A DNA stretch of 64,000 nt, from positions 1,045,434 through 1,109,433 of the forward strand of contig JAHBTK010000001.1 of assembly GCA_019638625.1 (NCBI GenBank). Reading direction: 5' to 3'. Position 1 is the first letter of the stretch. Every line of letters starts with the position of its first letter. Below are positions 27,679 to 35,088 of the stretch, piece by piece. This DNA comes from Chitinophagaceae bacterium. GTDB taxonomy: Bacteria; Bacteroidota; Bacteroidia; Chitinophagales; Chitinophagaceae. The position numbers and the translations under genes are program-made. The notes under the pieces are model-generated. The model ran no database searches and was not told where the DNA came from. It worked only from the letters and a program-made list of their open reading frames with translations.

Positions 27679-27718
27679 CCAAAGTAGCCGTTCGGTGTTT
27701 TAGGTTGGTGCAATTTTG
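27671..27718 (+). promoter_or_regulatory. Crp/Fnr-type site and -7 box of the TauE/SafE gene
   Basis: TTATGTAACCAAAGTAGC (27671-27688) overlaps the end of the regulator gene. CAATTTTG at 27711-27718 is a -7-like box; its TTTG starts 41 nt after the TGTAAC half-site start. No -33 box is seen, which fits an activator-dependent promoter with the site centred near -41. Confidence 0.7.
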
Positions 27719-27735
27719 CAGCATCAATTTAAAAA

Positions 27736-28533
27736 ATGGATATAGCTGGTTATTTCGCATCGGTTCTTATCGGTATCACTCTCGGGCTTATCGGCGGCGG
27801 CGGCAGTATCCTTACTGTGCCGGTACTTGTTTACCTGTTTAGTATAGATACGGTGCTGGCCACGGGTTATTCTCTTTTTGTAGTAGGCACCACCAGCGTC
27901 GTAGGGTCCGTTTCCTATTTCAAAAAAGGGCTGGTAAATATCAAAACAGCCGTAGTATTCGGGGTGCCTTCCATAGCAGCCGTTTTTCTTACACGGGCTT
28001 ATATAGTGCCTGCCATACCGCCTGAAATATTTACAATAGGAACATTGGTAGTTACCAGGAATATGATGCTGATGTTGTTATTCGCGGTATTGATGATCGT
28101 TTCTTCCTGGAGCATGATACGAAAGGGGAAGGATCCTGTGGAGGAGGCGCCGGCACAACAGCAATTTAATTACCCCTTTATTTTACTGGAAGGAATAGTA
28201 GTAGGTGTTCTTACCGGACTGGTAGGAGCAGGCGGCGGCTTTTTAATTATACCTGCATTGGTAGTGTTGAGTAAACTGCCTATGAAAGAGGCAATAGGCA
28301 CTTCCCTGGTGATCATAGCCGCCAAATCACTGATCGGGTTCCTGGGCGAAGGCCGTGAAACGCCTGTTAACTGGACTTTTTTATCAATTGTAACGGTTTT
28401 TGCTATTGTGGGGATTTTTATCGGGTCGGCATTGTCACATAAGATAAACGGCGAAAAACTGAAACCGGCTTTTGGCTGGTTTGTCCTGGCAATGGGAATT
28501 TATATCATTATAAAAGAAACGATGCTGAAATGA
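27736..28533 (+). CDS. Sulfite exporter TauE/SafE family protein
   Basis: 265 residues with about eight membrane helices in two related halves. The signature GGGGSILTVPVLVY (about 21-34) and its second-half counterpart GAGGGFLIIPALVV are the TauE/SafE repeats. Members move sulfite, sulfonates or thiosulfate-like anions across the inner membrane. First structural gene after the Crp/Fnr regulator, and next to persulfide dioxygenase/rhodanese genes whose products are sulfite and thiosulfate, so an exporter role is the simplest inference. Confidence 0.9.
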   Translation: MDIAGYFASVLIGITLGLIGGGGSILTVPVLVYLFSIDTVLATGYSLFVVGTTSVVGSVSYFKKGLVNIKTAVVFGVPSIAAVFLTRAYIVPAIPPEIFTIGTLVVTRNMMLMLLFAVLMIVSSWSMIRKGKDPVEEAPAQQQFNYPFILLEGIVVGVLTGLVGAGGGFLIIPALVVLSKLPMKEAIGTSLVIIAAKSLIGFLGEGRETPVNWTFLSIVTVFAIVGIFIGSALSHKINGEKLKPAFGWFVLAMGIYIIIKETMLK

Positions 28534-28593
28534 TAAAGCTGTTCTGCTGGTTCATGGGGTAATTAAAGAGTTAAAAAACTGAAAACAACCCGC

Positions 28594-28641
28594 TTATGTA
28601 ACCAAAGTAGCTGTATAACGCCAAACGATGATCGAAATTTA
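28594..28641 (+). promoter_or_regulatory. Crp/Fnr-type site and -7 box of the persulfide dioxygenase operon
   Basis: TTATGTAACCAAAGTAGC (28594-28611) is identical to the site at 27671. A -7-like GAAATTTA ends at 28641, with TTTA exactly 41 nt after the half-site start. Confidence 0.7.
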
Positions 28642-28682
28642 CATCATACAAATAAAATACAATCACCAATAAAAATTGAGCC

Positions 28683-30101
28683 ATGTTTTTCCAACACGTT
28701 TACGACAAGAGTCTTGCACAGGGCAGTTATTTGATCGGATGCCAGGCAACCGGTGAAGCTATAGTAATAGATGCCAAAAGGGATATTGATACCTACCTGG
28801 AAATAGCGAAAGAGAACAATCTCAGGATCACGCATCTTACAGAAACGCATATACATGCTGATTTTTTGTGCGGTTCAAGAGAGCTGGCCGCTGTTACCGG
28901 AGCGCAAATGTACCTTTCAGATGAAGGTGGAGAAGGTTGGCAGTATGAGTTTCCTCATGTGGGACTGAAGGACGGTGATGTAATAACCGTAGGTAATCTT
29001 TCTTTGAAAGTGTTGCATACGCCGGGGCATACGCCTGAAAGCATCAGCTTCCTGCTGACAGACCATCCGGCTACCGATGAACCGGTGATGTTGTTTACCG
29101 GTGACTTTGTGTTTGTGGGTGATATCGGCCGCCCGGATTTACTGGAGAAAGCTGCTGGTTTTACCGGAACCAAGGAAGTGGGAGCCCGGCAAATGTTTCA
29201 ATCTCTGAAAAAATTCGCGGCGTTGCCTGAGTTCGTACAGGTATGGTCGGCGCACGGCGCCGGTTCTGCCTGTGGAAAAGCCCTGGGAGCGGTTCATTGC
29301 TCTACCGTGGGCTATGAAATGACCAGGAACTGGGCCTTTCAATACGGGGAAGATGAAGCGGGTTTCACAGATTATTTACTGGCCGACCAGCCGGAGCCGC
29401 CAAAATATTTTGCTATGATGAAGCACCTGAATAAAGTGAAGCGTCCTTTACTGGTGGAAGTTCCCAGGCATCCGAGGCTGACCAAAGAACAGTTTTTAAC
29501 CGCTTACAACAGGGGCATAAAGGTGATCGATACCCGCCATAAAACAGCGTTTGCCAGTGGTCATATTCCGGGAAGCCTGAATATTCAGGGGAACAACTCT
29601 TTTTCCACCTGGGCAGGCTGGTTGTTGAATTATGAAGAACAGTTTATGCTGATAGCGGATGCTGACCAGATGAAGGATCTGACACGTAAGCTGATGCGCA
29701 TCGGGCTGGATAATATCTATGGATATATCTCTGATGTGGAAGAGCCGGGTATAGCACTGCAAACTGCGGATGTGATAGATATCAACGAGTTTAAGCAATA
29801 TGTAGGCAATCCGGAGGTACAGATCATAGATGTGAGAGGCGTAACGGAATATGAAGCCGGTCATATAGAAGGAGCCGAGAATATTTTTGCAGGTACCTTA
29901 CAGGACAACCTGGATAAGGTCAGTAAAGACAGGTTGGTGATCGTACACTGCCAGGCAGGAGACCGTTCAACCATAGCTTACTCTCTTTTAGCCAGGAACG
30001 GGTTCCGCGATATTAAAAACTACTCCGGCGGGATGAAGGAGTGGGCAGAAAGAAAAAGCGCCGGGAAAAGGAAAAAAGAATTTGCAGTACTTAACAATTA
30101 A
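28683..30101 (+). CDS. MBL-fold persulfide dioxygenase fused to two rhodanese domains (CstB-like)
   Basis: 472 residues. Residues 1-235 are an ETHE1-type metallo-beta-lactamase domain: ETHIHADFLCGSREL (about 57-71), HTPGHTPESI and GDFVFVGDIGRPDLL. A first rhodanese domain (about 255-360) lacks the catalytic Cys, and the second (about 365-465) has the active loop HCQAGDRS. This matches CstB-like enzymes that turn glutathione- or low-molecular-weight-thiol persulfide into sulfite and combine it to thiosulfate. The cytoplasmic enzyme heads an operon with the 104-residue rhodanese 12 bases downstream. Confidence 0.93.
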   Translation: MFFQHVYDKSLAQGSYLIGCQATGEAIVIDAKRDIDTYLEIAKENNLRITHLTETHIHADFLCGSRELAAVTGAQMYLSDEGGEGWQYEFPHVGLKDGDVITVGNLSLKVLHTPGHTPESISFLLTDHPATDEPVMLFTGDFVFVGDIGRPDLLEKAAGFTGTKEVGARQMFQSLKKFAALPEFVQVWSAHGAGSACGKALGAVHCSTVGYEMTRNWAFQYGEDEAGFTDYLLADQPEPPKYFAMMKHLNKVKRPLLVEVPRHPRLTKEQFLTAYNRGIKVIDTRHKTAFASGHIPGSLNIQGNNSFSTWAGWLLNYEEQFMLIADADQMKDLTRKLMRIGLDNIYGYISDVEEPGIALQTADVIDINEFKQYVGNPEVQIIDVRGVTEYEAGHIEGAENIFAGTLQDNLDKVSKDRLVIVHCQAGDRSTIAYSLLARNGFRDIKNYSGGMKEWAERKSAGKRKKEFAVLNN

Positions 30102-30113
30102 AACAAGCCGGAC

Positions 30114-30428
30114 ATGAGTTTTTTTTCAATATTATTCGGGAAGACAGATAATACCGTACTGAACAATGCCATAAAGGAAGGAGCATTCCTGGTAGACGTT
30201 CGTACCCCCGGGGAATTTTCTTCCGGAACTGTTCATGGAGCAGTGAATATACCCCTTGACAGAATAACGGCCGAGCTGGCCAAATTTAAAGGTAAAAAGA
30301 ATATCGTTGTTTTTTGTCGCAGCGGTAGCCGCAGCAGTCAGGCAAAAGGACTGCTGGAGCAGAAGGGTTTTCAGAATGTGGTCAACGGCGGTACCTGGAC
30401 GAATGTGAAGAATTGTGTAGAAACTTAA
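30114..30428 (+). CDS. Single-domain rhodanese sulfurtransferase
   Basis: 104 residues, one rhodanese domain: LVDVRTPGEFSSGTVHGAVNIP (about 23-44) and the active loop FCRSGSRSS (Cys near 65). It carries sulfane sulfur as a Cys persulfide in the cytoplasm. Co-transcribed with the CstB-like gene and followed by a strong hairpin terminator. Confidence 0.93.
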   Translation: MSFFSILFGKTDNTVLNNAIKEGAFLVDVRTPGEFSSGTVHGAVNIPLDRITAELAKFKGKKNIVVFCRSGSRSSQAKGLLEQKGFQNVVNGGTWTNVKNCVET

Positions 30429-30481
30429 AGTGTCGGTCATTTTCTTCTTTCGCTCGTATCAGCTCATTTTGCATCGGAGGT

Positions 30482-30510
30482 AAAGCCGGAAGACATTGTT
30501 TTCCGGCTTT
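30482..30510 (+). terminator. Terminator after the rhodanese gene
   Basis: A 10-bp perfect stem AAAGCCGGAA/TTCCGGCTTT with a 9-nt loop, followed by CTTTAG. It separates the dioxygenase-rhodanese operon from the SQR operon. Confidence 0.75.
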
Positions 30511-30555
30511 CTTTAGCTATGAGGTACAATTTTATTTTTTCTCTTTAATAAAGGG

Positions 30556-30603
30556 AAATGTGACTATAGTTACAAAACATGGACTGTGTTCTTCTTTACT
30601 TTG
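30556..30603 (+). promoter_or_regulatory. Crp/Fnr-type site and -7 box of the SQR operon
   Basis: TGTGACTATAGTTACA (30559-30574) is a near-perfect dyad, TGTRAC-4 nt-GTYACA. TTTG at 30600-30603 begins exactly 41 nt after the half-site start, as at the three other promoters of the block. The box reads TTACTTTG. Confidence 0.65.
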
Positions 30604-30625
30604 CCGTACAGTAAACGCATTGACA

Positions 30626-31876
30626 ATGAAAAAACATTACCAGGTATTGATCATCGGTGGCGGTACCGCCGGTATTATGGTAGCTGCGCAATTAAAAAGA
30701 AAAAGGGCTGGGCTGGATATTGCAATTGTAGAGCCTTCCCGCGACCACTGGTACCAGCCTGCCTGGACATTGGTAGGAGCGGGCAATTTTAACTATGCTG
30801 CCACGCGGAGAGATGAATCATCGGTGATACCAAAGGGGGTAGACTGGGTAATGGATAGCGCAACTGCTTTATTGCCGCAGGAAAACGCCATTGACACGGC
30901 AGGCAACGGGAAGATCACTTATGACTACCTGGTAGTGGCACCTGGTCTGGTAAACGACCTGTCGCTGATAGAAGGACTGGAAGAAGCTCTCGACAAAGGT
31001 GTTGCCTGTAGCAACTATATCAACCCGGAATATACCTGGGAGTGCCTCCGGAATTTTAAGGGAGGAAACGCTTTGTTTACCCAGCCGGCCACCCCGATAA
31101 AATGTGGAGGAGCGCCGCAGAAAATAATGTACCTGGCGGCGGATTATATACAAAAAAAAGGACTGGCATCTGAATCGAATGTGATATTTGCTACGCCGGG
31201 AACGGTGATCTTTGGCGTGAAGCAGGTAGCGGACACACTTACCCATGTGCTTCACCGTTACCATGTTGATTTCAGGCCGTTCCATTCCCCGGTTAAAATT
31301 GATGCGGATAGTAGGCGGGCGTTTTTTAAAATAACGGGCGGCAACCCGGAAATTAAAATTGACAATACAACCGGGGAAAAAATGGAGGAGGATTCTATTA
31401 TCTCCATACCGTTCGATTTATTGCACCTGGCGCCTCCGCAAACAGCGCCGGCATTTGTGAAAACATCTGCTTTGGCCAATGCTGCCGGCTGGCTGGATGT
31501 TAATATAAACAGTATGCAGCATAGTAAGTACTCCAATGTATTCGGGCTGGGCGATGTAGCGGCGTTGCCCACAGCAAAAACCGGGGCGGCTATCCGGAAG
31601 CAGGCGCCCGTGGTGGTAGATAACCTGCTGAGGTTGATGGACCATAAGCCGGCAGATAATAACTCTTATGATGGGTATTCATCCTGCCCGTTGGTGACCG
31701 GTTATGGCAAGATGGTGCTGGCGGAGTTTAATTACAAAAATGAATTTACACCAGACCCTATGCTGAAGTGGATGGGCGTATTTGACAGCTATAAAGAGCA
31801 CTGGCGCTTGTGGATGTTGAAGAAATACGGATTGCCCTATCTATACTGGAACCAGATGCTGAAAGGGAAAATGTAA
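30626..31876 (+). CDS. Sulfide:quinone oxidoreductase-like FAD enzyme
   Basis: 416 residues from the ATG at 30626; the upstream open frame is non-coding because it contains the promoter. FAD motif IIGGGTAGIMVAAQL (about 7-21), a second Rossmann region near 150, and the SQR hallmark TQPATPIKCGGAPQKIMYL (about 153-171) with a conserved Cys. This resembles the type II SQR of mitochondria and many heterotrophs, which oxidises H2S to persulfide and reduces quinone at the inner membrane. It opens a long operon (gaps of at most 20 bases) up to the rhodanese-thioredoxin gene. Confidence 0.92.
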   Translation: MKKHYQVLIIGGGTAGIMVAAQLKRKRAGLDIAIVEPSRDHWYQPAWTLVGAGNFNYAATRRDESSVIPKGVDWVMDSATALLPQENAIDTAGNGKITYDYLVVAPGLVNDLSLIEGLEEALDKGVACSNYINPEYTWECLRNFKGGNALFTQPATPIKCGGAPQKIMYLAADYIQKKGLASESNVIFATPGTVIFGVKQVADTLTHVLHRYHVDFRPFHSPVKIDADSRRAFFKITGGNPEIKIDNTTGEKMEEDSIISIPFDLLHLAPPQTAPAFVKTSALANAAGWLDVNINSMQHSKYSNVFGLGDVAALPTAKTGAAIRKQAPVVVDNLLRLMDHKPADNNSYDGYSSCPLVTGYGKMVLAEFNYKNEFTPDPMLKWMGVFDSYKEHWRLWMLKKYGLPYLYWNQMLKGKM

Positions 31877-31895
31877 TATAAAGAAACTTTGAAAA

Positions 31896-32510
31896 ATGAC
31901 GAGGGCATTTTGGAATGAACGATATCGTCAGACCGGTTTTGTGTACGGAGAAGAGCCCAATGAATACCTGCGGCGGATATTGCCCGGGCTGACGCCGGGT
32001 ACTATTTTGTTCCCGGCGGAAGGAGAGGGGCGAAATGCCGTATTTGCTGCAAAGTTGGGCTGGAAAGTGAAGGCATTTGATCAGAGTGAAGTCGGCCAAA
32101 AGAAAGCTGCATTGCTTGCCGGCAGAAACGGGGTAGAAGTGGATTATGCTGTAGCGGATATGAAAGATGTAATGTACCCCTTAAAAAGTTTTGATGCCCT
32201 GGCGATGATCTATGCGCATTTCCCCGAAGCCGGGAGAAGAAGCTGGCATCGAAAGCTCGCCTCATTTGTAAAAAAAGGAGGGAAGCTGGTTCTGGAAGGC
32301 TTTAATAAGAAACAGGCGGAGAACCAGCAAAATAATTCAAAGGCAGGCGGCCCCAGAGATGCCACCATGTTATACAATCTTGAAGAATTAAGATCAGATT
32401 TTGAGGGTTTCGAATTTGAGGAAGCTGATGAGCAGGATATCGAACAGGAAGAAGGGCTTTTTCATGTGGGAAAAGCGTCCGTGATCAGAATTTTTGCAAC
32501 TAAAAAATAA
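31896..32510 (+). CDS. Class I SAM-dependent methyltransferase
   Basis: 204 residues. TRAFWNERYRQTGFVYGEEP at the N-terminus, then the SAM-binding region FPAEGEGRNAVFAAKLGWKVKAFDQS (about 45-70), VADMKDVMYP and ALAMIYAHFP, a TehB/TPMT-like pattern. Relatives methylate tellurite, thiols or small acceptors. It lies 19 bases after the SQR gene inside the sulfide operon, so methylation of H2S or a thiol product is a testable guess; the sequence does not prove it. Confidence 0.85.
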   Translation: MTRAFWNERYRQTGFVYGEEPNEYLRRILPGLTPGTILFPAEGEGRNAVFAAKLGWKVKAFDQSEVGQKKAALLAGRNGVEVDYAVADMKDVMYPLKSFDALAMIYAHFPEAGRRSWHRKLASFVKKGGKLVLEGFNKKQAENQQNNSKAGGPRDATMLYNLEELRSDFEGFEFEEADEQDIEQEEGLFHVGKASVIRIFATKK

Positions 32511-32515
32511 GAAAT

Positions 32516-32731
32516 ATGAAAAAGAATATCGGAGCAGCCGATAAAATGATCCGCATATTGTTGGCTGCGTTAATTGCTGTACTGTATTTTACCAATACTA
32601 TTTCCGGAACACCGGCAACCGTACTGGGTATACTGGCGGTCATCCTGGTACTTACTTCTTTTATCAGCTTTTGTCCGCTATACGCGCCTTTCAGCATTAA
32701 TACTTTAAAAAAACATAAAAAACAACAATGA
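32516..32731 (+). CDS. DUF2892 (YgaP-type) small membrane protein
   Basis: 71 residues: KNIGAADKMIRILLAALIAVL and VLGILAVILVLTSFISFCPLY, two membrane helices with a conserved Cys in FCPLYAPF. This matches the C-terminal membrane part of YgaP-like rhodaneses, which exists as a separate protein in many sulfur clusters. Five bases after the methyltransferase and overlapping the next gene by four bases. Confidence 0.88.
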   Translation: MKKNIGAADKMIRILLAALIAVLYFTNTISGTPATVLGILAVILVLTSFISFCPLYAPFSINTLKKHKKQQ

Positions 32732-32970
32732 TGAAGGATATTATTCTAAATAACTGGAACTTTATGCGGTTCTTACGTCTTGGTATAGGTGTATTTATCC
32801 TGGTACAGGGCATTTTAATGCAGGATTGGGTAGTGGCGGCCCTGGGAGGATTATTTTCACTGATGCCGGTACTGAATATCGGGTGTTGCGGAGCAGGCGG
32901 TTGTAGCGTACCCGTACAAAAAAGAGAGGGAGATAAAGCAGGAAAGGTAGTATTTGAAGAAGTAAAATAA
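32728..32970 (+). CDS. Small Cys-rich membrane protein (YgaP-membrane-like)
   Basis: 80 residues with two hydrophobic segments (about 12-31 and 34-48) and a cluster of three cysteines, NIGCCGAGGCSVP (about 51-63), before a charged tail. It appears to be a diverged paralogue of the preceding DUF2892 protein with an added Cys motif. It overlaps the previous gene by four bases. A role in handling sulfane sulfur at the membrane is inference from the cysteines and the neighbours. Confidence 0.8.
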   Translation: MMKDIILNNWNFMRFLRLGIGVFILVQGILMQDWVVAALGGLFSLMPVLNIGCCGAGGCSVPVQKREGDKAGKVVFEEVK

Positions 32971-32975
32971 CGTAT

Positions 32976-33560
32976 ATGACGAAGACAGTCCTATTGTCTT
33001 TAATAGCAGGCTTTGTGGTTATGGGTTGCAACAATATAGCCACGACCACTGATAGCAGGAATATAGAAGATAGCGTTTACCTTCGGAAAGGCGATAGCAT
33101 TGCCACGCTTGTGCAGGGCGTATTGCTGAAGAATGTAGCGAATGCTACGCAACAGCATGGTATCAAGGGCGCAGTGACTTTTTGCAATGAAAAAGCGCTA
33201 TACCTTACGGATTCGGCAGGTGGAGAATACTCCGTACAACGCCTGAGCGATAACAACAGGAATCCCGGAAATGGAATAAAAAGTGCTTCGGACAGCGCTG
33301 CCTGGCGGCATCTGAAAGCAATATTAAAGGACTCGACCGTGTTACAAAAGCATTTTGTGCGGGAAGTCGATAATGATATTTTCTATTATAAAGCGATTAC
33401 TATAGCCATGCCGGCCTGTCTCAATTGCCACGGTTCAAAAGAAAAGGACATATTACCGGAGACCCTGCTGGCGATTAACGAGAAATATCCCCTCGATAAA
33501 GCCACCGGTTACGGTATGGGCGATTTCAGGGGTATGTGGAAAATTAAAATGAACGATTAA
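32976..33560 (+). CDS. DUF3365 (Tll0287-like) lipoprotein with one CxxCH heme motif
   Basis: 194 residues. The N-terminus is a lipoprotein signal (LLSLIAGFVVMGCN, Cys about 14). The mature part has AVTFCNEKALYLTD and, near 145-155, MPACLNCHGSKEKDI with a single c-type heme motif CxxCH; the end GYGMGDFRGMWKIKM is typical of the family. Family members are periplasmic heme proteins proposed as redox or ligand sensors. In this operon it could sense or accept electrons from reduced sulfur compounds (inference). Confidence 0.88.
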   Translation: MTKTVLLSLIAGFVVMGCNNIATTTDSRNIEDSVYLRKGDSIATLVQGVLLKNVANATQQHGIKGAVTFCNEKALYLTDSAGGEYSVQRLSDNNRNPGNGIKSASDSAAWRHLKAILKDSTVLQKHFVREVDNDIFYYKAITIAMPACLNCHGSKEKDILPETLLAINEKYPLDKATGYGMGDFRGMWKIKMND

Positions 33561-33561
33561 A

Positions 33562-33765
33562 ATGATTTCATTCTTAAAGAAAAATATAATACCCGTTGCG
33601 GGTGTAGTGGCAGGCGCCATCGGAGGATATGTATACTGGAAGTTTATCGGCTGTGAATCCGGCGCCTGTGCGATCACATCCAAACCGGTAAACAGCACGG
33701 TTTACGGCGCCGTTATGGGCGGCTTATTATTTTCTATCTTTCAACGAAAAAAAGAAACGATATGA
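33562..33765 (+). CDS. DUF6132-like small membrane protein
   Basis: 67 residues: a positively charged start, helix IIPVAGVVAGAIGGYVYW, then GCESGACAITSKPVNSTVYGAVMGGLL with a Cys pair, and a Lys-rich end. Similar short proteins occur beside thioredoxin and rhodanese genes in this phylum. One base after the DUF3365 gene and overlapping the thioredoxin gene by four bases, so tightly coupled. Function unknown. Confidence 0.8.
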   Translation: MISFLKKNIIPVAGVVAGAIGGYVYWKFIGCESGACAITSKPVNSTVYGAVMGGLLFSIFQRKKETI

Positions 33766-34055
33766 CATTTCAGGAAATGATAAGCCAGGATAAACCGGTT
33801 CTGGTAGATTTTTTTGCTACCTGGTGTGGCCCCTGTAAAATACAGGCGCCTATATTGGCAGATGTGAAAAAAAGGGTGGGAGAGACGGCTTCGATCATTA
33901 AAATTGATGTTGACAAAAACCCGGAGGTGGCCGGCAGCTACCAGATACAGGGCGTACCTACCTTAATGATATTTAAAAAAGGACAGGTGGTTTGGAGAAG
34001 GTCCGGTGTATCGCAGGCCGGCGAGCTGGAACGATTATTAAAAGAAAACGCCTGA
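33762..34055 (+). CDS. Thioredoxin
   Basis: 97 residues with active site FFATWCGPCKIQAP (Cys near 24 and 27) and the cis-Pro in VQGVPTLMIFK-type context (IQGVPTLMIF). No signal, so cytoplasmic. It would reduce persulfides or rhodanese intermediates. Overlaps both neighbours. Confidence 0.93.
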   Translation: MTFQEMISQDKPVLVDFFATWCGPCKIQAPILADVKKRVGETASIIKIDVDKNPEVAGSYQIQGVPTLMIFKKGQVVWRRSGVSQAGELERLLKENA

Positions 34056-34759
34056 TGATGCTTAAAAATATTGTTGTATCCGTTTTCCTGGTTTTTTTGA
34101 TGAGTTGCGACAGTACCGGTGGAAACCAGGATGGCGATCAGTTGCCTGCTACCGTATTTTTTGAGAAGGTGCAGGGAAAGAAAGTTCAGTTGCTGGATGT
34201 TCGCAGCCGGGGAGAATTTGAAAAGGGACACCTGGAAAAAGCGGTGAATATCGATTGGGACGAGCCGGGGTTTCAGCAGCGTACTGCGGCCCTGGATAAA
34301 TCCCGGCCGGTATTTGTGTATTGCCTGAGTGGAGGCAGAAGTGCCGCTGCCGCTGCTTCTATGCGGCAACAGGGTTTTAAAAAGGTGTACGAGATGCCGG
34401 GAGGGATGATGGAATGGCGTTTCGCCAAACTTCCGGAAACCACCGCTCTTACTACGGCTTCCGGGATAAGCTTGCAGGAATACCAGTCACTCCTGGACCC
34501 GGAAAAGCTCACCCTGGTTGATTTTTATGCGGACTGGTGCGGACCCTGTAAAAAAATGGAACCCTACCTGAAAAAGCTTGAAACGGAACTGGCTGATAAA
34601 ATAGTACTGGTACGTATTGATGCGGATGAGAACCCGGAACTGTGCGAAGCGTTGGGGGTAACAGCCTTGCCTACCCTCAAATTGTACAGGAATAAAAAAA
34701 TGAGCTGGAGTCATGTCGGTTTTATTGGGGAGGAGAGGGTAAGAAAACAACTGAATTAA
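34055..34759 (+). CDS. Rhodanese-thioredoxin fusion lipoprotein
   Basis: 234 residues from the ATG at 34055 (overlaps the thioredoxin stop as TGATG; Met at 34058 is an alternative). Lipoprotein signal VVSVFLVFLMSC, then a rhodanese domain (about 30-125; active loop YCLSGGRSA) and a thioredoxin domain (about 140-234; FYADWCGPCKKMEP). Being lipid-anchored, it would act outside the cytoplasm, in contrast with the cytosolic thioredoxin encoded just before. The fusion would allow a persulfide made on the rhodanese Cys to be reduced in the same chain. Last gene of the SQR operon. Confidence 0.9.
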   Translation: MMLKNIVVSVFLVFLMSCDSTGGNQDGDQLPATVFFEKVQGKKVQLLDVRSRGEFEKGHLEKAVNIDWDEPGFQQRTAALDKSRPVFVYCLSGGRSAAAAASMRQQGFKKVYEMPGGMMEWRFAKLPETTALTTASGISLQEYQSLLDPEKLTLVDFYADWCGPCKKMEPYLKKLETELADKIVLVRIDADENPELCEALGVTALPTLKLYRNKKMSWSHVGFIGEERVRKQLN

Positions 34760-35020
34760 TAATCACTATTCCTTAGCATTTTTCCCGTGATAGGTATGTT
34801 CCCGGATACCCCGGAGCACGGTTGATACCGGCCGGACAAATCCTCCTTTTTCTCTAACCGGGCATCCTGATAAAGCGATACCTGATGTTGAATTAAACGC
34901 ATTATGGTTTTACAATAGCCACCAACTTGCCTGCGGCAGGCAGGTGCACAAATATTTATTCGTGCATTCGTGGCATATTATATTTAGTATAGCTCTGATA
35001 TTTTCGGCAAAAAAAGAACC
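34760..35020. other. Intergenic stretch with repeat fragments
   Basis: No gene visible. It contains a GC-rich palindromic fragment around 34929-34945 (GCCTGCGGCAGGCAGG) and a 25-base segment at 34958-34982 that recurs at 53051-53075. Confidence 0.6.
34958..34982. repeat. Dispersed repeat, copy 1
   Basis: A 25-base segment starting ATTCGTGCATTCGTGG and ending CATATTATA matches 53051-53075 with one mismatch (G/A). Confidence 0.6.
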
Positions 35021-35067
35021 TATGTAACCAAAGTAGCTTAATTTAAGGACGGAAAAGAGAAATTTTG
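35021..35067 (+). promoter_or_regulatory. Crp/Fnr-type site and -7 box of the YeeE operon
   Basis: TATGTAACCAAAGTAGC (35021-35037), identical over 17 bases to the sites at 27672 and 28595. AAATTTTG ends at 35067, with TTTG 41 nt after the half-site start. Same architecture as the other three promoters. Confidence 0.7.
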
Positions 35068-35088
35068 CACCCTTAACAAAAATTATAC

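Noticed and set aside
30413..30625. N-terminal extension of the SQR-like protein
   Set aside because: The open frame crosses a terminator hairpin and the promoter with the shared site; the FAD motif begins right after the ATG at 30626.
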